The notes below the pieces were generated by a model that was not told the origin of the DNA, searched no databases, and saw only the letters and a list, made by a program, of their open reading frames with translations. A DNA stretch of 10,363 nt, taken from positions 1 to 10,363 of the forward strand of contig CAJQJI010000057.1 of NCBI GenBank assembly GCA_905478675.1, read 5' to 3'. Positions 1-6,110 of the stretch are shown here, piece by piece. A program made the translations under genes and the position numbers. This DNA comes from Candidatus Altimarinota bacterium. GTDB lineage: Bacteria; Patescibacteriota; Gracilibacteria; UBA4473. Within the stretch, counting starts at the first letter, position 1. Each line of letters begins with the position of its first letter.

Positions 1-288
1 GGTTCCGTAATAGGTGTCGCCGTGCACGTGGGCGTATTCTAAAAAGTCCCCCGCTTTAATTTTGGCTTCAAATTCTTGTTTGGTAATAAAGTAATACGTT
101 TCGCCATCAATTTCGCCTGGGCGTGGAGCTCGAGTGGTGCAACTGGGCGGAAACACAAAGTCGGTTCGGGTTTCCCGTAAATGATTAATGAGGGTGCCTT
201 TCCCAACGCCAGACGGACCAGAAAAGAAAAAGATTTTACCTCGAGGTTGCTTAGGCTTTTTTGTTAAACTTTTAAACCAATCAAACAT
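1..288 (-). CDS. gmk: Guanylate kinase, N-terminal part (cut by the left window edge)
   Basis: Guanylate kinase transfers phosphate from ATP to GMP to make GDP, an essential cytoplasmic step of purine nucleotide supply. Only the first 96 codons are in the window; the gene runs on past position 1. Visible motifs are the P-loop GPSGVGKG (residues 24-31), the GMP-binding segment starting SCTTRAPRPGE (49-59) and continuing to YYF (65-67), and the block ending in VHGDTYYGT (88-96). These match the family in order and spacing. The start is the ATG at 288, giving about 17 lysine-rich residues before the first core strand. The ATG directly follows the ftsH stop codon with no gap, so the two genes are probably co-transcribed and translationally coupled. 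Nothing looks damaged in the visible part. Confidence 0.95.
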   Translation of the reverse strand, partial: MFDWFKSLTKKPKQPRGKIFFFSGPSGVGKGTLINHLRETRTDFVFPPSCTTRAPRPGEIDGETYYFITKQEFEAKIKAGDFLEYAHVHGDTYYGT

Positions 289-2109
289 CTATTTCTCGTT
301 TTTAAAATAAGCGGCAAATTCTTCTCCCGTCATGTTTTCTTTTTCAAGCAAGTCTTCAGAAATAATTTTTAGTAATTTTTCGTGTTGCTTTAGAATTTTC
401 TCACATCGATCTTCGGCTTCATCTATTAACTGACGAACTTCTTCGTCAATTAAACGGGCCGTTTCATCTGAGTGTGGTTTGGCTTCGTATTCTTTAGAAA
501 TAAAGTTTACCGGACCTACTTTGTCACTGGCCATTCCAAAACGCATCACCATGTTTCGGGCAATGTTTGAAATACGCTCTAAATCATTGCTTGCACCGGT
601 GGTAAGTTCGTTTTCGCCAAAAGCTAATCGTTCGGCAATTCGGCCACCGTGCAGGCTTACCATCTCGTCCATTAAACGAGACTTCGTTTTACTATAAACA
701 TCTTCGTTTGGTAGAAACCAGGTTAACCCCAGCGCGCGCCCTCGTGAAACAATTGATATCTTGTGTACTGGGTCATGGTTTTCACAAAAGTGCCCGGCAA
801 TGGCGTGTCCGACTTCATGATACGATGTCATGCGTCGTTCTTTCTCGGTGAATTTTCGGCTTTTTCGCTCTGGCCCCATAGCTACTTTTTCAACGGATTG
901 CAGTAAGTCTTCTTGGGTGATTGTTTTTTGTCGATTCTTAACGGCGCGAATAGCGGCCTCGTTCATTACGTTTTCTAATTCGGCTCCACTAAAACCAACG
1001 GTTTTGCTGGCTACCTCTTTTAGTTTGGTGTCTTTTTCTAGCTGTTTGTTTTTAGCGTGTACTTTTAAAATCTTTTCTCGAGCATTCATATCAGGTAGAT
1101 CAATATGAACCTGTCGATCAAATCGACCTGGACGCAGTAAGGCTTTATCTAAAATGTCAGGGCGATTGGTAGCCGCGACAATAATAACGGTTGTGCCCGC
1201 TTCAAAACCATCCATTTCGGTTAGAATTTGGTTTAAGGTTTGTTCGCGTTCATCGTGTCCGCCACCTGGTCCCGCGCCTCGTTGTTTCCCAATCGCATCA
1301 ATTTCATCAATAAAAATAATAGCGGGAGAGTTTCGTTTGGCGGTTTTAAATAAATCTCGTACTCGGCTGGCCCCGACCCCTACAAACATTTCTACAAATT
1401 CAGACCCAGAAACTGAGAAGAACGGCACGTTGGCTTCACCCGCAATGGCTCGAGCCATTAAGGTTTTCCCCGTTCCTGGTGGCCCAACGAGCAGAATCCC
1501 TTTTGGAATCTTCGCCCCTGCTTTTTCGTATTTTTTGGGGTTTTTTAAGAAATCAACCAGTTCGAACACATCTTCTTTGGCTTCTTCGGCACCGGCAACG
1601 TCTTCAAATTTAGTACGGTGTTTGGTTTTGTCATAAATCTTAGCGCGAGATTTTCCAAATCCAAAAGGGCCGCTTTCACCGCCCATGCTGCCAGATTTTC
1701 GAACAAAAAATAGAATAAGCGCAATTAATAAAATAAGTGGTGCAAACCCAAGTAGGAAGTTCATCCACAGCTTACTGCCAGAAGTATCAACGACTGAAAC
1801 TTTTGTGTCCTCATTTCCGGTAAAGCCCAGATCGGCTAGATTTGAACTTGGTTCTTTAAAAGAGGTGTAGGTTTGACCATCTTTTCCGGTAGCGGTCAGT
1901 TTTTGATCTTTAATTTCTAGACTCTCAAGTTCATTGTTTTGGAACTTTTGTTGTAACTCACTAATAGCAATAGGCTCATTTTTTTTGAGCGCTGTTTCAA
2001 GTTCCCCTTGCATAAATAAGGCCGCCGTAGCGCCCAGTAAGGCAATAATAATAAGGTAATTAAAAGGGTTGTTTTTATTGGGCAAGTTTTTGGGCGCGAT
2101 TTTTTTCAT
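289..2109 (-). CDS. ftsH: ATP-dependent zinc metalloprotease FtsH
   Basis: FtsH is a membrane-anchored hexameric AAA+ protease that extracts and degrades membrane proteins and unstable regulators. The 606-residue product has the full family layout: a short cytoplasmic start, membrane segment 1 (about 17-34), an extracytoplasmic domain (about 35-112), membrane segment 2 (about 114-136) and a Gly-rich linker. The AAA module follows, with Walker A GPPGTGKT (209-216), Walker B IIFIDE (264-269) and second region of homology ATNRPD...RPGRFDR (313-332). The peptidase domain has zinc site HEVGH (431-435) and a probable third ligand, Asp509, in TTGASNDL. The usual HEAGH is HEVGH here, a conservative change. 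The start is the ATG at 2109, about 24 bases downstream of a good -10 element, with no Shine-Dalgarno site. It is the only complete gene here ending in TAG. It lies between pdf and gmk. Confidence 0.98.
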   Translation of the reverse strand: MKKIAPKNLPNKNNPFNYLIIIALLGATAALFMQGELETALKKNEPIAISELQQKFQNNELESLEIKDQKLTATGKDGQTYTSFKEPSSNLADLGFTGNEDTKVSVVDTSGSKLWMNFLLGFAPLILLIALILFFVRKSGSMGGESGPFGFGKSRAKIYDKTKHRTKFEDVAGAEEAKEDVFELVDFLKNPKKYEKAGAKIPKGILLVGPPGTGKTLMARAIAGEANVPFFSVSGSEFVEMFVGVGASRVRDLFKTAKRNSPAIIFIDEIDAIGKQRGAGPGGGHDEREQTLNQILTEMDGFEAGTTVIIVAATNRPDILDKALLRPGRFDRQVHIDLPDMNAREKILKVHAKNKQLEKDTKLKEVASKTVGFSGAELENVMNEAAIRAVKNRQKTITQEDLLQSVEKVAMGPERKSRKFTEKERRMTSYHEVGHAIAGHFCENHDPVHKISIVSRGRALGLTWFLPNEDVYSKTKSRLMDEMVSLHGGRIAERLAFGENELTTGASNDLERISNIARNMVMRFGMASDKVGPVNFISKEYEAKPHSDETARLIDEEVRQLIDEAEDRCEKILKQHEKLLKIISEDLLEKENMTGEEFAAYFKNEK

Positions 2110-2133
2110 ATATTTATAGCTTTAAGCCTCGCG

Positions 2134-2161
2134 ATTGTAGGAAAAACCATGCCGAGGGCAA
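2134..2161 (-). promoter_or_regulatory. ftsH promoter (TTGCCC-N16-TACAAT)
   Basis: On the minus strand TTGCCC (2161-2156) and TACAAT (2139-2134) are separated by 16 bases. The -10 matches the sigma-70 consensus at 5 of 6 positions. The ATG at 2109 lies 24 bases beyond the -10, giving a predicted leader of about 17 bases with no GGAGG-like site. It sits in the 93-base gap after pdf, so ftsH-gmk can be transcribed independently of pdf. A weak hairpin (2182-2194) followed by four T on the minus strand lies between pdf and this promoter and may partly terminate pdf. Confidence 0.65.
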
Positions 2162-2202
2162 GCCGCTCTGGTCCGATAAAAGCGAAGCTCTCGCGTATGA
2201 TT

Positions 2203-2712
2203 TTATAAGTGTCCTTGATCTTTTAGCTTCGCGATCTCTTTATCATTTAGGTAATCAATGAAAAGTTTGCCTTGAATGTGGTCATATTCGTGTAAAAATA
2301 TACGAGCATCCCATTTATCAAATTTTCTCTCACACCAATTGCCTTGTACGTTTTGCCATTTAACTTTTACTTTGGCGGGGCGAGTCACTCGGCCATAGGC
2401 GCCTGGTAGGCTTAAACAACCTTCTTCGTAATTAGAGGTCACTTCTGAAGTTTCTAGAATTTCAGGGTTAATCATAACGATTGTTTTGGGCTCTTTCTTA
2501 GTGTTTACGTTTAACGTTACCACAATGATTTTCTGGGCGATGCCTACTTGAGGCGCGGCAATACCAATGCCGGTTACATCTTGCCCCTCTGGATTAAGCA
2601 TGGTCTGAATCATTAGCTCGACGGTGTCGGCTAATTTTTCATCAAAAACTTCCACAGGCGCCGCTGGAGTTCTTAATATTTTATTATTTTTGCCGGTTAA
2701 AATCGTCAGCAT
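2203..2712 (-). CDS. def: Peptide deformylase
   Basis: Peptide deformylase removes the N-terminal formyl group from nascent proteins at the ribosome, using a metal (normally Fe2+). The 169-residue product has all three signatures: motif 1 GIGIAAPQVG (48-57), motif 2 EGCLSLPG (97-104) with metal ligand Cys99, and motif 3 HEYDHIQG (141-148), whose two histidines are ligands and whose glutamate is the catalytic base. Length is normal. The segment PEGQDVTGIG before motif 1 gives it a slightly long N-terminal part. The start is the ATG at 2712. The gene is divergent from the ferredoxin gene, with 113 bases between the two starts. It is not next to fmt, its common partner elsewhere. It is followed by ftsH, with which it may be partly co-transcribed. 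Confidence 0.97.
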   Translation of the reverse strand: MLTILTGKNNKILRTPAAPVEVFDEKLADTVELMIQTMLNPEGQDVTGIGIAAPQVGIAQKIIVVTLNVNTKKEPKTIVMINPEILETSEVTSNYEEGCLSLPGAYGRVTRPAKVKVKWQNVQGNWCERKFDKWDARIFLHEYDHIQGKLFIDYLNDKEIAKLKDQGHL

Positions 2713-2734
2713 TTATATTGATTAGGTCATTTTA

Positions 2735-2762
2735 TTGATAATGAAATATAGAAATATCGCAA
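2735..2762 (-). promoter_or_regulatory. Possible pdf promoter (TTGCGA-N16-TATCAA)
   Basis: On the minus strand TTGCGA (2762-2757) and TATCAA (2740-2735) have a 16-base spacer and lie 22 bases upstream of the pdf ATG. This geometry resembles the better promoters in the window. The -10 matches the consensus at only 4 of 6 positions in very AT-rich DNA, so this call is tentative. Confidence 0.4.
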
Positions 2763-2771
2763 GATTGATGG

Positions 2772-2800
2772 TTGCTCTTTGTTGTTTTTTTTCTTATGTT
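2772..2800 (+). promoter_or_regulatory. Possible ferredoxin promoter (TTGCTC-N17-TATGTT)
   Basis: TTGCTC (2772-2777) and TATGTT (2795-2800) are separated by 17 bases, and the ferredoxin ATG lies 25 bases beyond the -10. It does not overlap the proposed pdf promoter; the two face away from each other. Both hexamers are only moderate matches. Confidence 0.45.
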
Positions 2801-2825
2801 GAGCTCGAATTAATTATTGAATTTC

Positions 2826-3128
2826 ATGGCAAAAGTAACCGTAAAAGATCCGGCGGGTAATGTGATGGCTCAATTTGAGGCCAATTCAGAAGAGTCATTA
2901 GGGACTCAAGCCCAAGAAGCGGGGGCTCCAATTCCTTTTTCGTGTGGGGTTGGCGCTTGTCGAACGTGCGTGTGTAAGGTGGAAAAAGGGCTAGAGTACA
3001 TTGACCGCGAAGCGGTTGGACCGATGCATATTATGGTGGAAGATGATGAAAATTTAACCTGTGTATCGGGGATTAAACCTGGGACGGCGGCGGATGCTGA
3101 AATCGTTGTTGTAGCGGAGAACCTGTAA
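2826..3128 (+). CDS. [2Fe-2S] ferredoxin, plant/adrenodoxin-like fold
   Basis: This is a 100-residue soluble electron carrier. Cys40, Cys45, Cys48 and Cys79 form the classic C-x4-C-x2-C-x(about 30)-C pattern of single-domain [2Fe-2S] ferredoxins, within the stretch SCGVGACRTC. An extra cysteine (Cys50) lies just after the third ligand. The region after the cluster is acidic (VEDDEN), as expected for docking to a basic reductase. A TTG nine bases upstream could extend the protein by three residues, but ATG at 2826 gives the natural family start and fits the promoter better. No reductase or client enzyme is next to it, so its redox partner cannot be told from context. The rpmG promoter begins six bases after its stop codon and no terminator separates them, so transcripts may read into rpmG. 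Confidence 0.93.
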   Translation: MAKVTVKDPAGNVMAQFEANSEESLGTQAQEAGAPIPFSCGVGACRTCVCKVEKGLEYIDREAVGPMHIMVEDDENLTCVSGIKPGTAADAEIVVVAENL

Positions 3129-3134
3129 CTTGGT

Positions 3135-3162
3135 TTGACACATTAATACTTTTATCTACTAT
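3135..3162 (+). promoter_or_regulatory. Strong rpmG promoter (TTGACA-N16-TACTAT)
   Basis: A perfect -35 TTGACA (3135-3140) and a -10 TACTAT (3157-3162) are spaced by 16 bases. The predicted start of transcription is near 3169, leaving a leader of about 52 bases before the bL33 ATG, the longest in the window. That leader contains the hairpin listed separately. Confidence 0.85.
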
Positions 3163-3170
3163 CGCGCGGC

Positions 3171-3194
3171 TTAGCCTTTATTTCAAAGGCCTAA
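3171..3194 (+). promoter_or_regulatory. Hairpin in the bL33 mRNA leader
   Basis: TTAGCCTTT (3171-3179) can pair with AAAGGCCTAA (3185-3194) around a five-base loop, leaving one unpaired base. The hairpin would lie at the very 5' end of the rpmG transcript, 27 bases before the ATG. No U-run follows directly, so it is unlikely to be a terminator. It could stabilise the mRNA or act as an autoregulatory site, but neither role can be shown from sequence. Confidence 0.5.
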
Positions 3195-3221
3195 ATCAAA
3201 CTTTTTAAACGCTTTAATCTC

Positions 3222-3434
3222 ATGGCACGTCCAAGTCGAAAAAAACGAGCATTCTTCGCCCTTTACTGTACTGAATGTATGGAAAAAGAAGGGAAACGAG
3301 TGGAAAATTACAAAATTATGTTGAATCCAACTAATACGAACCCAAAAGAATTTACGGTGAGTAAGTACTGTCCTCGTTTGCGAAAACACACGATTCACAA
3401 GGCTCGACAAATTTCTCGAAGTCAAAACAAGTAA
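3222..3434 (+). CDS. rpmG: 50S ribosomal protein bL33
   Basis: bL33 is a small basic protein of the large ribosomal subunit near the E site. The 70-residue product has the zinc-ribbon type layout: YCTEC (Cys16, Cys19), a variable loop with NYKIMLNPTNTNPKEF, then KYCPRLRKHTIHK (48-60). The second zinc knuckle, normally CPxC, has Cys50 but Leu53 where the fourth cysteine would be, so only three of four zinc ligands remain. The N-terminal MARPSRKKR and the C-terminal RQISRSQNK are basic extensions relative to the roughly 50-residue family core. Six of its eight arginines use CGA, usually a rare bacterial codon. The start is the ATG at 3222; the AT-rich leader has no Shine-Dalgarno site. It has its own promoter and terminator, so it can form a monocistronic unit. 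Confidence 0.92.
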   Translation: MARPSRKKRAFFALYCTECMEKEGKRVENYKIMLNPTNTNPKEFTVSKYCPRLRKHTIHKARQISRSQNK

Positions 3435-3464
3435 GTCGTTTCTTTCAAATATAAGAATCAAAAT

Positions 3465-3490
3465 AAAAACGCCTGCAAAGGCGTTTTTTT
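3465..3490 (+). terminator. Intrinsic terminator of rpmG
   Basis: ACGCCT (3469-3474) pairs with AGGCGT (3479-3484) around a GCAA tetraloop. The stem is extended by flanking A/T pairs and followed by a seven-T run. It lies 31 bases after the bL33 stop and just before the AI-2E gene, whose -35 region would fall inside the T-run. Confidence 0.92.
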
Positions 3491-3506
3491 ATTTTGTCTT
3501 TAATTC

Positions 3507-3512
3507 TATACT
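3507..3512 (+). promoter_or_regulatory. -10 element TATACT placing the AI-2E start at or near the 5' end of its mRNA
   Basis: TATACT matches the -10 consensus at 5 of 6 positions and ends seven bases before the ATG at 3520. Transcription would start at about 3519-3520, making the mRNA leaderless. No good -35 is seen, because the expected position is the T-run of the rpmG terminator. Confidence 0.5.
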
Positions 3513-3519
3513 AGGCGTA

Positions 3520-4731
3520 ATGAAAAGAATTTTTTCGGGAATCGGAACCAAAATTAAAGAAATTAATGATATTAGGGCTGATTACTTAAAACGTCAGCAA
3601 GAGGAACCAGCGCGGAAAGTTAAAGCTAAAGTCAAAAAGCCAGAAGTCCAGGTTTTAAAATTAGAAATTGCGACTAGAACGGTCGTTAAGATTTTGCTTA
3701 TTGTGTTTTTGTTTGGATTCTTACAGCAAATGGTCGCTGAATTAAAAACGGTTTTTATTGTGGCGGCTTTTTCGTTTTTCCTGTCTATGGGCTTAGCCCC
3801 TTTTTTAACCAAGCTGGAATCGTATCGTATTCCTCGCCCGTTGGCTATTTTGCTTTTGTATATGGCCTTTTTGGGAGGTATTGGACTTGTTTTTGCAAAA
3901 GTATTACCAATTATTGCGGAACAGTTGCTGGATATTTCATACGATTTACGAGAGTTATTGGTGAATGGCCAAATCGAAGAGTATCCATGGCTAGTAACAA
4001 TTTTAGAAGACTTGAATTTTGATCCAACCGAACTGCAAAGTATTTTATCTTCGAGTATCGCCACTTTAGCCGATAACCTACAAGGCATTGCGGGCTCGAC
4101 CTTAGGCGTGCTTATGAGCGTGTTTCAGGGGTTCTTTAATATGGTTTTTGCGTTGGTACTTATGTTTTTTATTTTATTGGAACGCGAAAAAATTGGTGAT
4201 TTTTGTTTGCTGCTTTTTCCGCCTAAAAATCGTGACTACATTGAAAATAAATTTAACAGCATTCAGGATAAAATGGCTGAATGGTTTAAGGGCCAGTTTA
4301 TTTTGATGGTCTGTATGGGGACCTTTATGTATGTGGGAATGAAAGGGTTTGAATACTTTTTTGGCATGAAATATGCCTTTACGATTGGGCTTTTGGCCGC
4401 AGCTATGGAATTGTTTCCTTATATTGGGGTGCTGCTAACGGGCTTACTGTGTGTCGTTGTGGCTATAAATATTAGCTGGGTGTTAGCGATTGCGGTTTTG
4501 GCTTGGATTGGGCTGGCTCAATTTTTAGAAGGGAACTTCTTAGTGCCCGTGGTCATGCAAAAAGTGGTTGGTCTATCTTCGGTGGTGGTTATGCTTGCGG
4601 TTTCCACCGGAGGGATCTTAGGCGCGGCGTTTGGCGGTGTGCCTTTAGCTATTTTGTGTATGATTTTTGCCGTGCCAGTTTCGGCCTCGGTGGCTATTTT
4701 TGTAGAAGAGTATGTTAAGCGCGAGGAGTAA
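3520..4731 (+). CDS. AI-2E/PerM family transporter-like membrane protein
   Basis: A 403-residue polytopic membrane protein of the AI-2E (PerM/YdiK/TqsA) family. Members have been linked to autoinducer-2 export, Na+/H+ antiport and permease roles, so the substrate cannot be assigned. A basic cytoplasmic N-terminal region (about 1-50, rich in K and R) precedes hydrophobic segments at about 55-72, 76-93, 108-130, 200-221, 256-275, and several tightly packed ones between about 285 and 395. The soluble loop at about 131-198 is typical of the family. The strongest signatures are MELFPYIGVLLTG (296-308) and QFLEGNFLVPVVMQKVVG (334-351). Length is slightly above the usual 340-370 because of the N-terminal extension. 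Its last 17 bases overlap the 3' end of the convergent prmC gene. No quorum-sensing gene is nearby. Confidence 0.88.
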   Translation: MKRIFSGIGTKIKEINDIRADYLKRQQEEPARKVKAKVKKPEVQVLKLEIATRTVVKILLIVFLFGFLQQMVAELKTVFIVAAFSFFLSMGLAPFLTKLESYRIPRPLAILLLYMAFLGGIGLVFAKVLPIIAEQLLDISYDLRELLVNGQIEEYPWLVTILEDLNFDPTELQSILSSSIATLADNLQGIAGSTLGVLMSVFQGFFNMVFALVLMFFILLEREKIGDFCLLLFPPKNRDYIENKFNSIQDKMAEWFKGQFILMVCMGTFMYVGMKGFEYFFGMKYAFTIGLLAAAMELFPYIGVLLTGLLCVVVAINISWVLAIAVLAWIGLAQFLEGNFLVPVVMQKVVGLSSVVVMLAVSTGGILGAAFGGVPLAILCMIFAVPVSASVAIFVEEYVKREE

Positions 4732-5533
4732 TAAGCGCAAAAAATAGTTCTTCATTTACCCCCGGCTTAAATTCGACTTTATAGTCAGAAAAAATTGATT
4801 TAATGGTGTCGGTTTGGCTGGGTAAAAATTCTAACCAAAGTTGTTTGAAAGAAATTGATTTGTCGGTTATTTGGGCTTGTAGCGCTCTAATGTGATCTAA
4901 TCCATCGGTGCCAGAAAAAATGGCCGTAGGTGGCTCTTGGTCTACTTCTGGGGTAACGATTAGGTTTTCAGGAACGTAGGGTAAATTGGCGACGATTACA
5001 TCGATTTTGGTTTTGTTGGGAAGGATTTGAGTTAAGTCGCTTTTTGCGAATTTGATTTCGGTTTGGTTTTGTTTGGCATTCTTTTTAGCTAATTTTAGGG
5101 CGTTTTTGGCGATATCGAAGGCCGATACTTGCGCGCTGGGGAATTGTTTTTTGAGCCAAATGGCAATACAGCCAGACCCCGTACCAATATCTAAAATAGT
5201 TTTAGGGGAGATGGTTTGAGCTGTTTTTATATGGTGACATAAAATTTCGGTTTCATCTCGTGGAATTAGCGTGTGTTTGTTTACCTTTAAACTCAGGCTG
5301 TTCCATACCACGTTTCCGGTAATGTAAGCGACGGGTTTGTGTGCGGCTCGTTGTTGTATCCACCATTTATATTTTAAGTGTTGTGTTGCACTTAGTTTTG
5401 TTTCTGGGTAAGTGCGCAGCCACGTGCGGTGTTTATCAAGCAAGGAGGCTAAAAGCACTTCGGCTTCAAGGGAAGGGTTTTCTAAGTGATTTAATTTAGT
5501 GACTGCGGTTTTAAGGGTTTTGTGAAGGTTCAT
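4715..5533 (-). CDS. prmC: Peptide chain release factor N5-glutamine methyltransferase (PrmC/HemK)
   Basis: PrmC methylates the glutamine of the GGQ motif in class I release factors, using S-adenosylmethionine, and so raises termination efficiency. The 272-residue product has an N-terminal helical domain with PVAYITG (67-73) and LIPRDETE (89-96). The Rossmann methyltransferase domain follows, with SAM motif I DIGTGSGCIAI (115-125) and the catalytic loop NLPY (183-186), where most PrmC proteins have NPPY. The asparagine and tyrosine that hold the substrate glutamine are kept. The usual neighbour prfA is absent. The start is the ATG at 5533. A -10-like TAAAAT (5545-5540, minus strand) ends six bases before it, with no clear -35, so a leaderless mRNA is possible. 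The 3' end overlaps that of the convergent AI-2E gene. Confidence 0.93.
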   Translation of the reverse strand: MNLHKTLKTAVTKLNHLENPSLEAEVLLASLLDKHRTWLRTYPETKLSATQHLKYKWWIQQRAAHKPVAYITGNVVWNSLSLKVNKHTLIPRDETEILCHHIKTAQTISPKTILDIGTGSGCIAIWLKKQFPSAQVSAFDIAKNALKLAKKNAKQNQTEIKFAKSDLTQILPNKTKIDVIVANLPYVPENLIVTPEVDQEPPTAIFSGTDGLDHIRALQAQITDKSISFKQLWLEFLPSQTDTIKSIFSDYKVEFKPGVNEELFFALITPRA

Positions 5534-5793
5534 TGTGTGATTTTATCTTCTGCTCTTGGCTAAAAAGCCGTGAAAGACTTTTTTACATTCTTGTTTTAAC
5601 CTTAATTCTTTTTGAAAAAAGAAACAAAAACTAAGATTTCGCGCTTTGAATTTTTATTTCATATAGTTTCAATCCCTAAAACTTTAAAACTCTCTGCCAC
5701 TTAAGCTTAAAGCCGATAAAGTTTTAACGGTCTTAAACTTATAAAATGACAAAATTAAAAGACGAAGAAATCGAAAGTGCGAACTGGCTTAAT
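5534..5793. other. Gene-poor AT-rich stretch between prmC and the rpsU terminator
   Basis: About 310 bases separate prmC from rpsU. The stretch holds several inverted repeats: TTCTTTT/AAAAGAA (5606-5623, with an A-rich tail ending in CTAAG), a perfect nine-base pair TAAAACTTT (5677-5685) and AAAGTTTTA (5718-5726), and between them the ten-base palindrome TTAAGCTTAA (5701-5710). A 26-codon open frame (5746-5826) runs into the terminator; it is discussed as a finding and not called a gene. No tRNA or recognised RNA family is visible. Confidence 0.6.
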
Positions 5794-5824
5794 AAAAAAA
5801 GACCTCGCAGAGGCGAGGTCTTTT
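5794..5824 (-). terminator. Intrinsic terminator of rpsU (potentially bidirectional)
   Basis: GACCTCGC (5801-5808) pairs perfectly with GCGAGGTC (5813-5820) around AGAG. Read on the minus strand the stem is followed by seven T (5800-5794), 22 bases after the bS21 stop codon. On the plus strand only four T follow, so it would be weaker in that direction. Confidence 0.93.
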
Positions 5825-5846
5825 AATCCAATTGTTTTGATACGGT

Positions 5847-6056
5847 TTATCCAACAAACATTTTTTTCTTGTTGGCGGCTCGGTATTTTTCACGTGAAAC
5901 CGCAGACGCTCGAGCTTTTCGAGTACTTGGTTTTTGATCAAAATAACGCATTTTTCGGAATTTTTGAATCAAACGTGTTCCTTTTACGTGGCCACTGAAA
6001 CGCTTTAATAGACGTTCTCCAGATTCTCCGTCTCGTTTTGTAACTTTAATAGTCAT
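5847..6056 (-). CDS. rpsU: 30S ribosomal protein bS21
   Basis: bS21 is a small, very basic protein of the 30S platform near the 3' end of 16S rRNA, where it affects mRNA selection. The 69-residue product has the family core: ERLLKRFSGHVKGTRLIQKFRKMRYFDQKPS (about 14-44), followed by an Arg/Lys-rich tail (RKAR, KKK) ending in MFVG. The start is the ATG at 6056. The leader of about 19 bases is AT-rich with no Shine-Dalgarno site, which is of interest because bS21 sits beside the anti-Shine-Dalgarno region. Five of ten arginines use CGA. It has its own promoter and terminator and faces away from ychF. Confidence 0.93.
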   Translation of the reverse strand: MTIKVTKRDGESGERLLKRFSGHVKGTRLIQKFRKMRYFDQKPSTRKARASAVSREKYRAANKKKMFVG

Positions 6057-6082
6057 AGAAAAAATTTAACTTTTACGTGCCT

Positions 6083-6110
6083 AAAGTAGGTTTGCGGGCG
6101 ACTTTGTCAA
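6083..6110 (-). promoter_or_regulatory. Strong rpsU promoter (TTGACA-N16-TACTTT)
   Basis: On the minus strand a perfect TTGACA (6110-6105) and TACTTT (6088-6083) are separated by 16 bases. The bS21 ATG is 26 bases beyond the -10. It lies back to back with the ychF promoter, with 26 bases between the two -35 hexamers, so one regulator could act on both. Confidence 0.85.

Noticed and set aside
479..1870. Several plus-strand open frames inside ftsH
   Set aside because: They are antisense shadows of a strongly conserved gene, with low-complexity Ser-rich translations and no promoter.
289..2109. UGA-to-glycine recoding as in some Patescibacteria
   Set aside because: All conserved proteins are full length under the standard code, with no in-frame TGA to reassign.
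2817..2825. TTG start three codons upstream of the ferredoxin ATG
   Set aside because: The ATG at 2826 gives the normal N-terminus; nothing supports the TTG.
3183..3461. Minus-strand 92-codon frame over rpmG
   Set aside because: It is antisense to bL33, includes the bL33 leader and coding region, and has no family resemblance.
5558..5569. GGCT-AAAA-AGCC hairpin upstream of prmC
   Set aside because: Only four base pairs with no U-run; too weak for a terminator or riboswitch.
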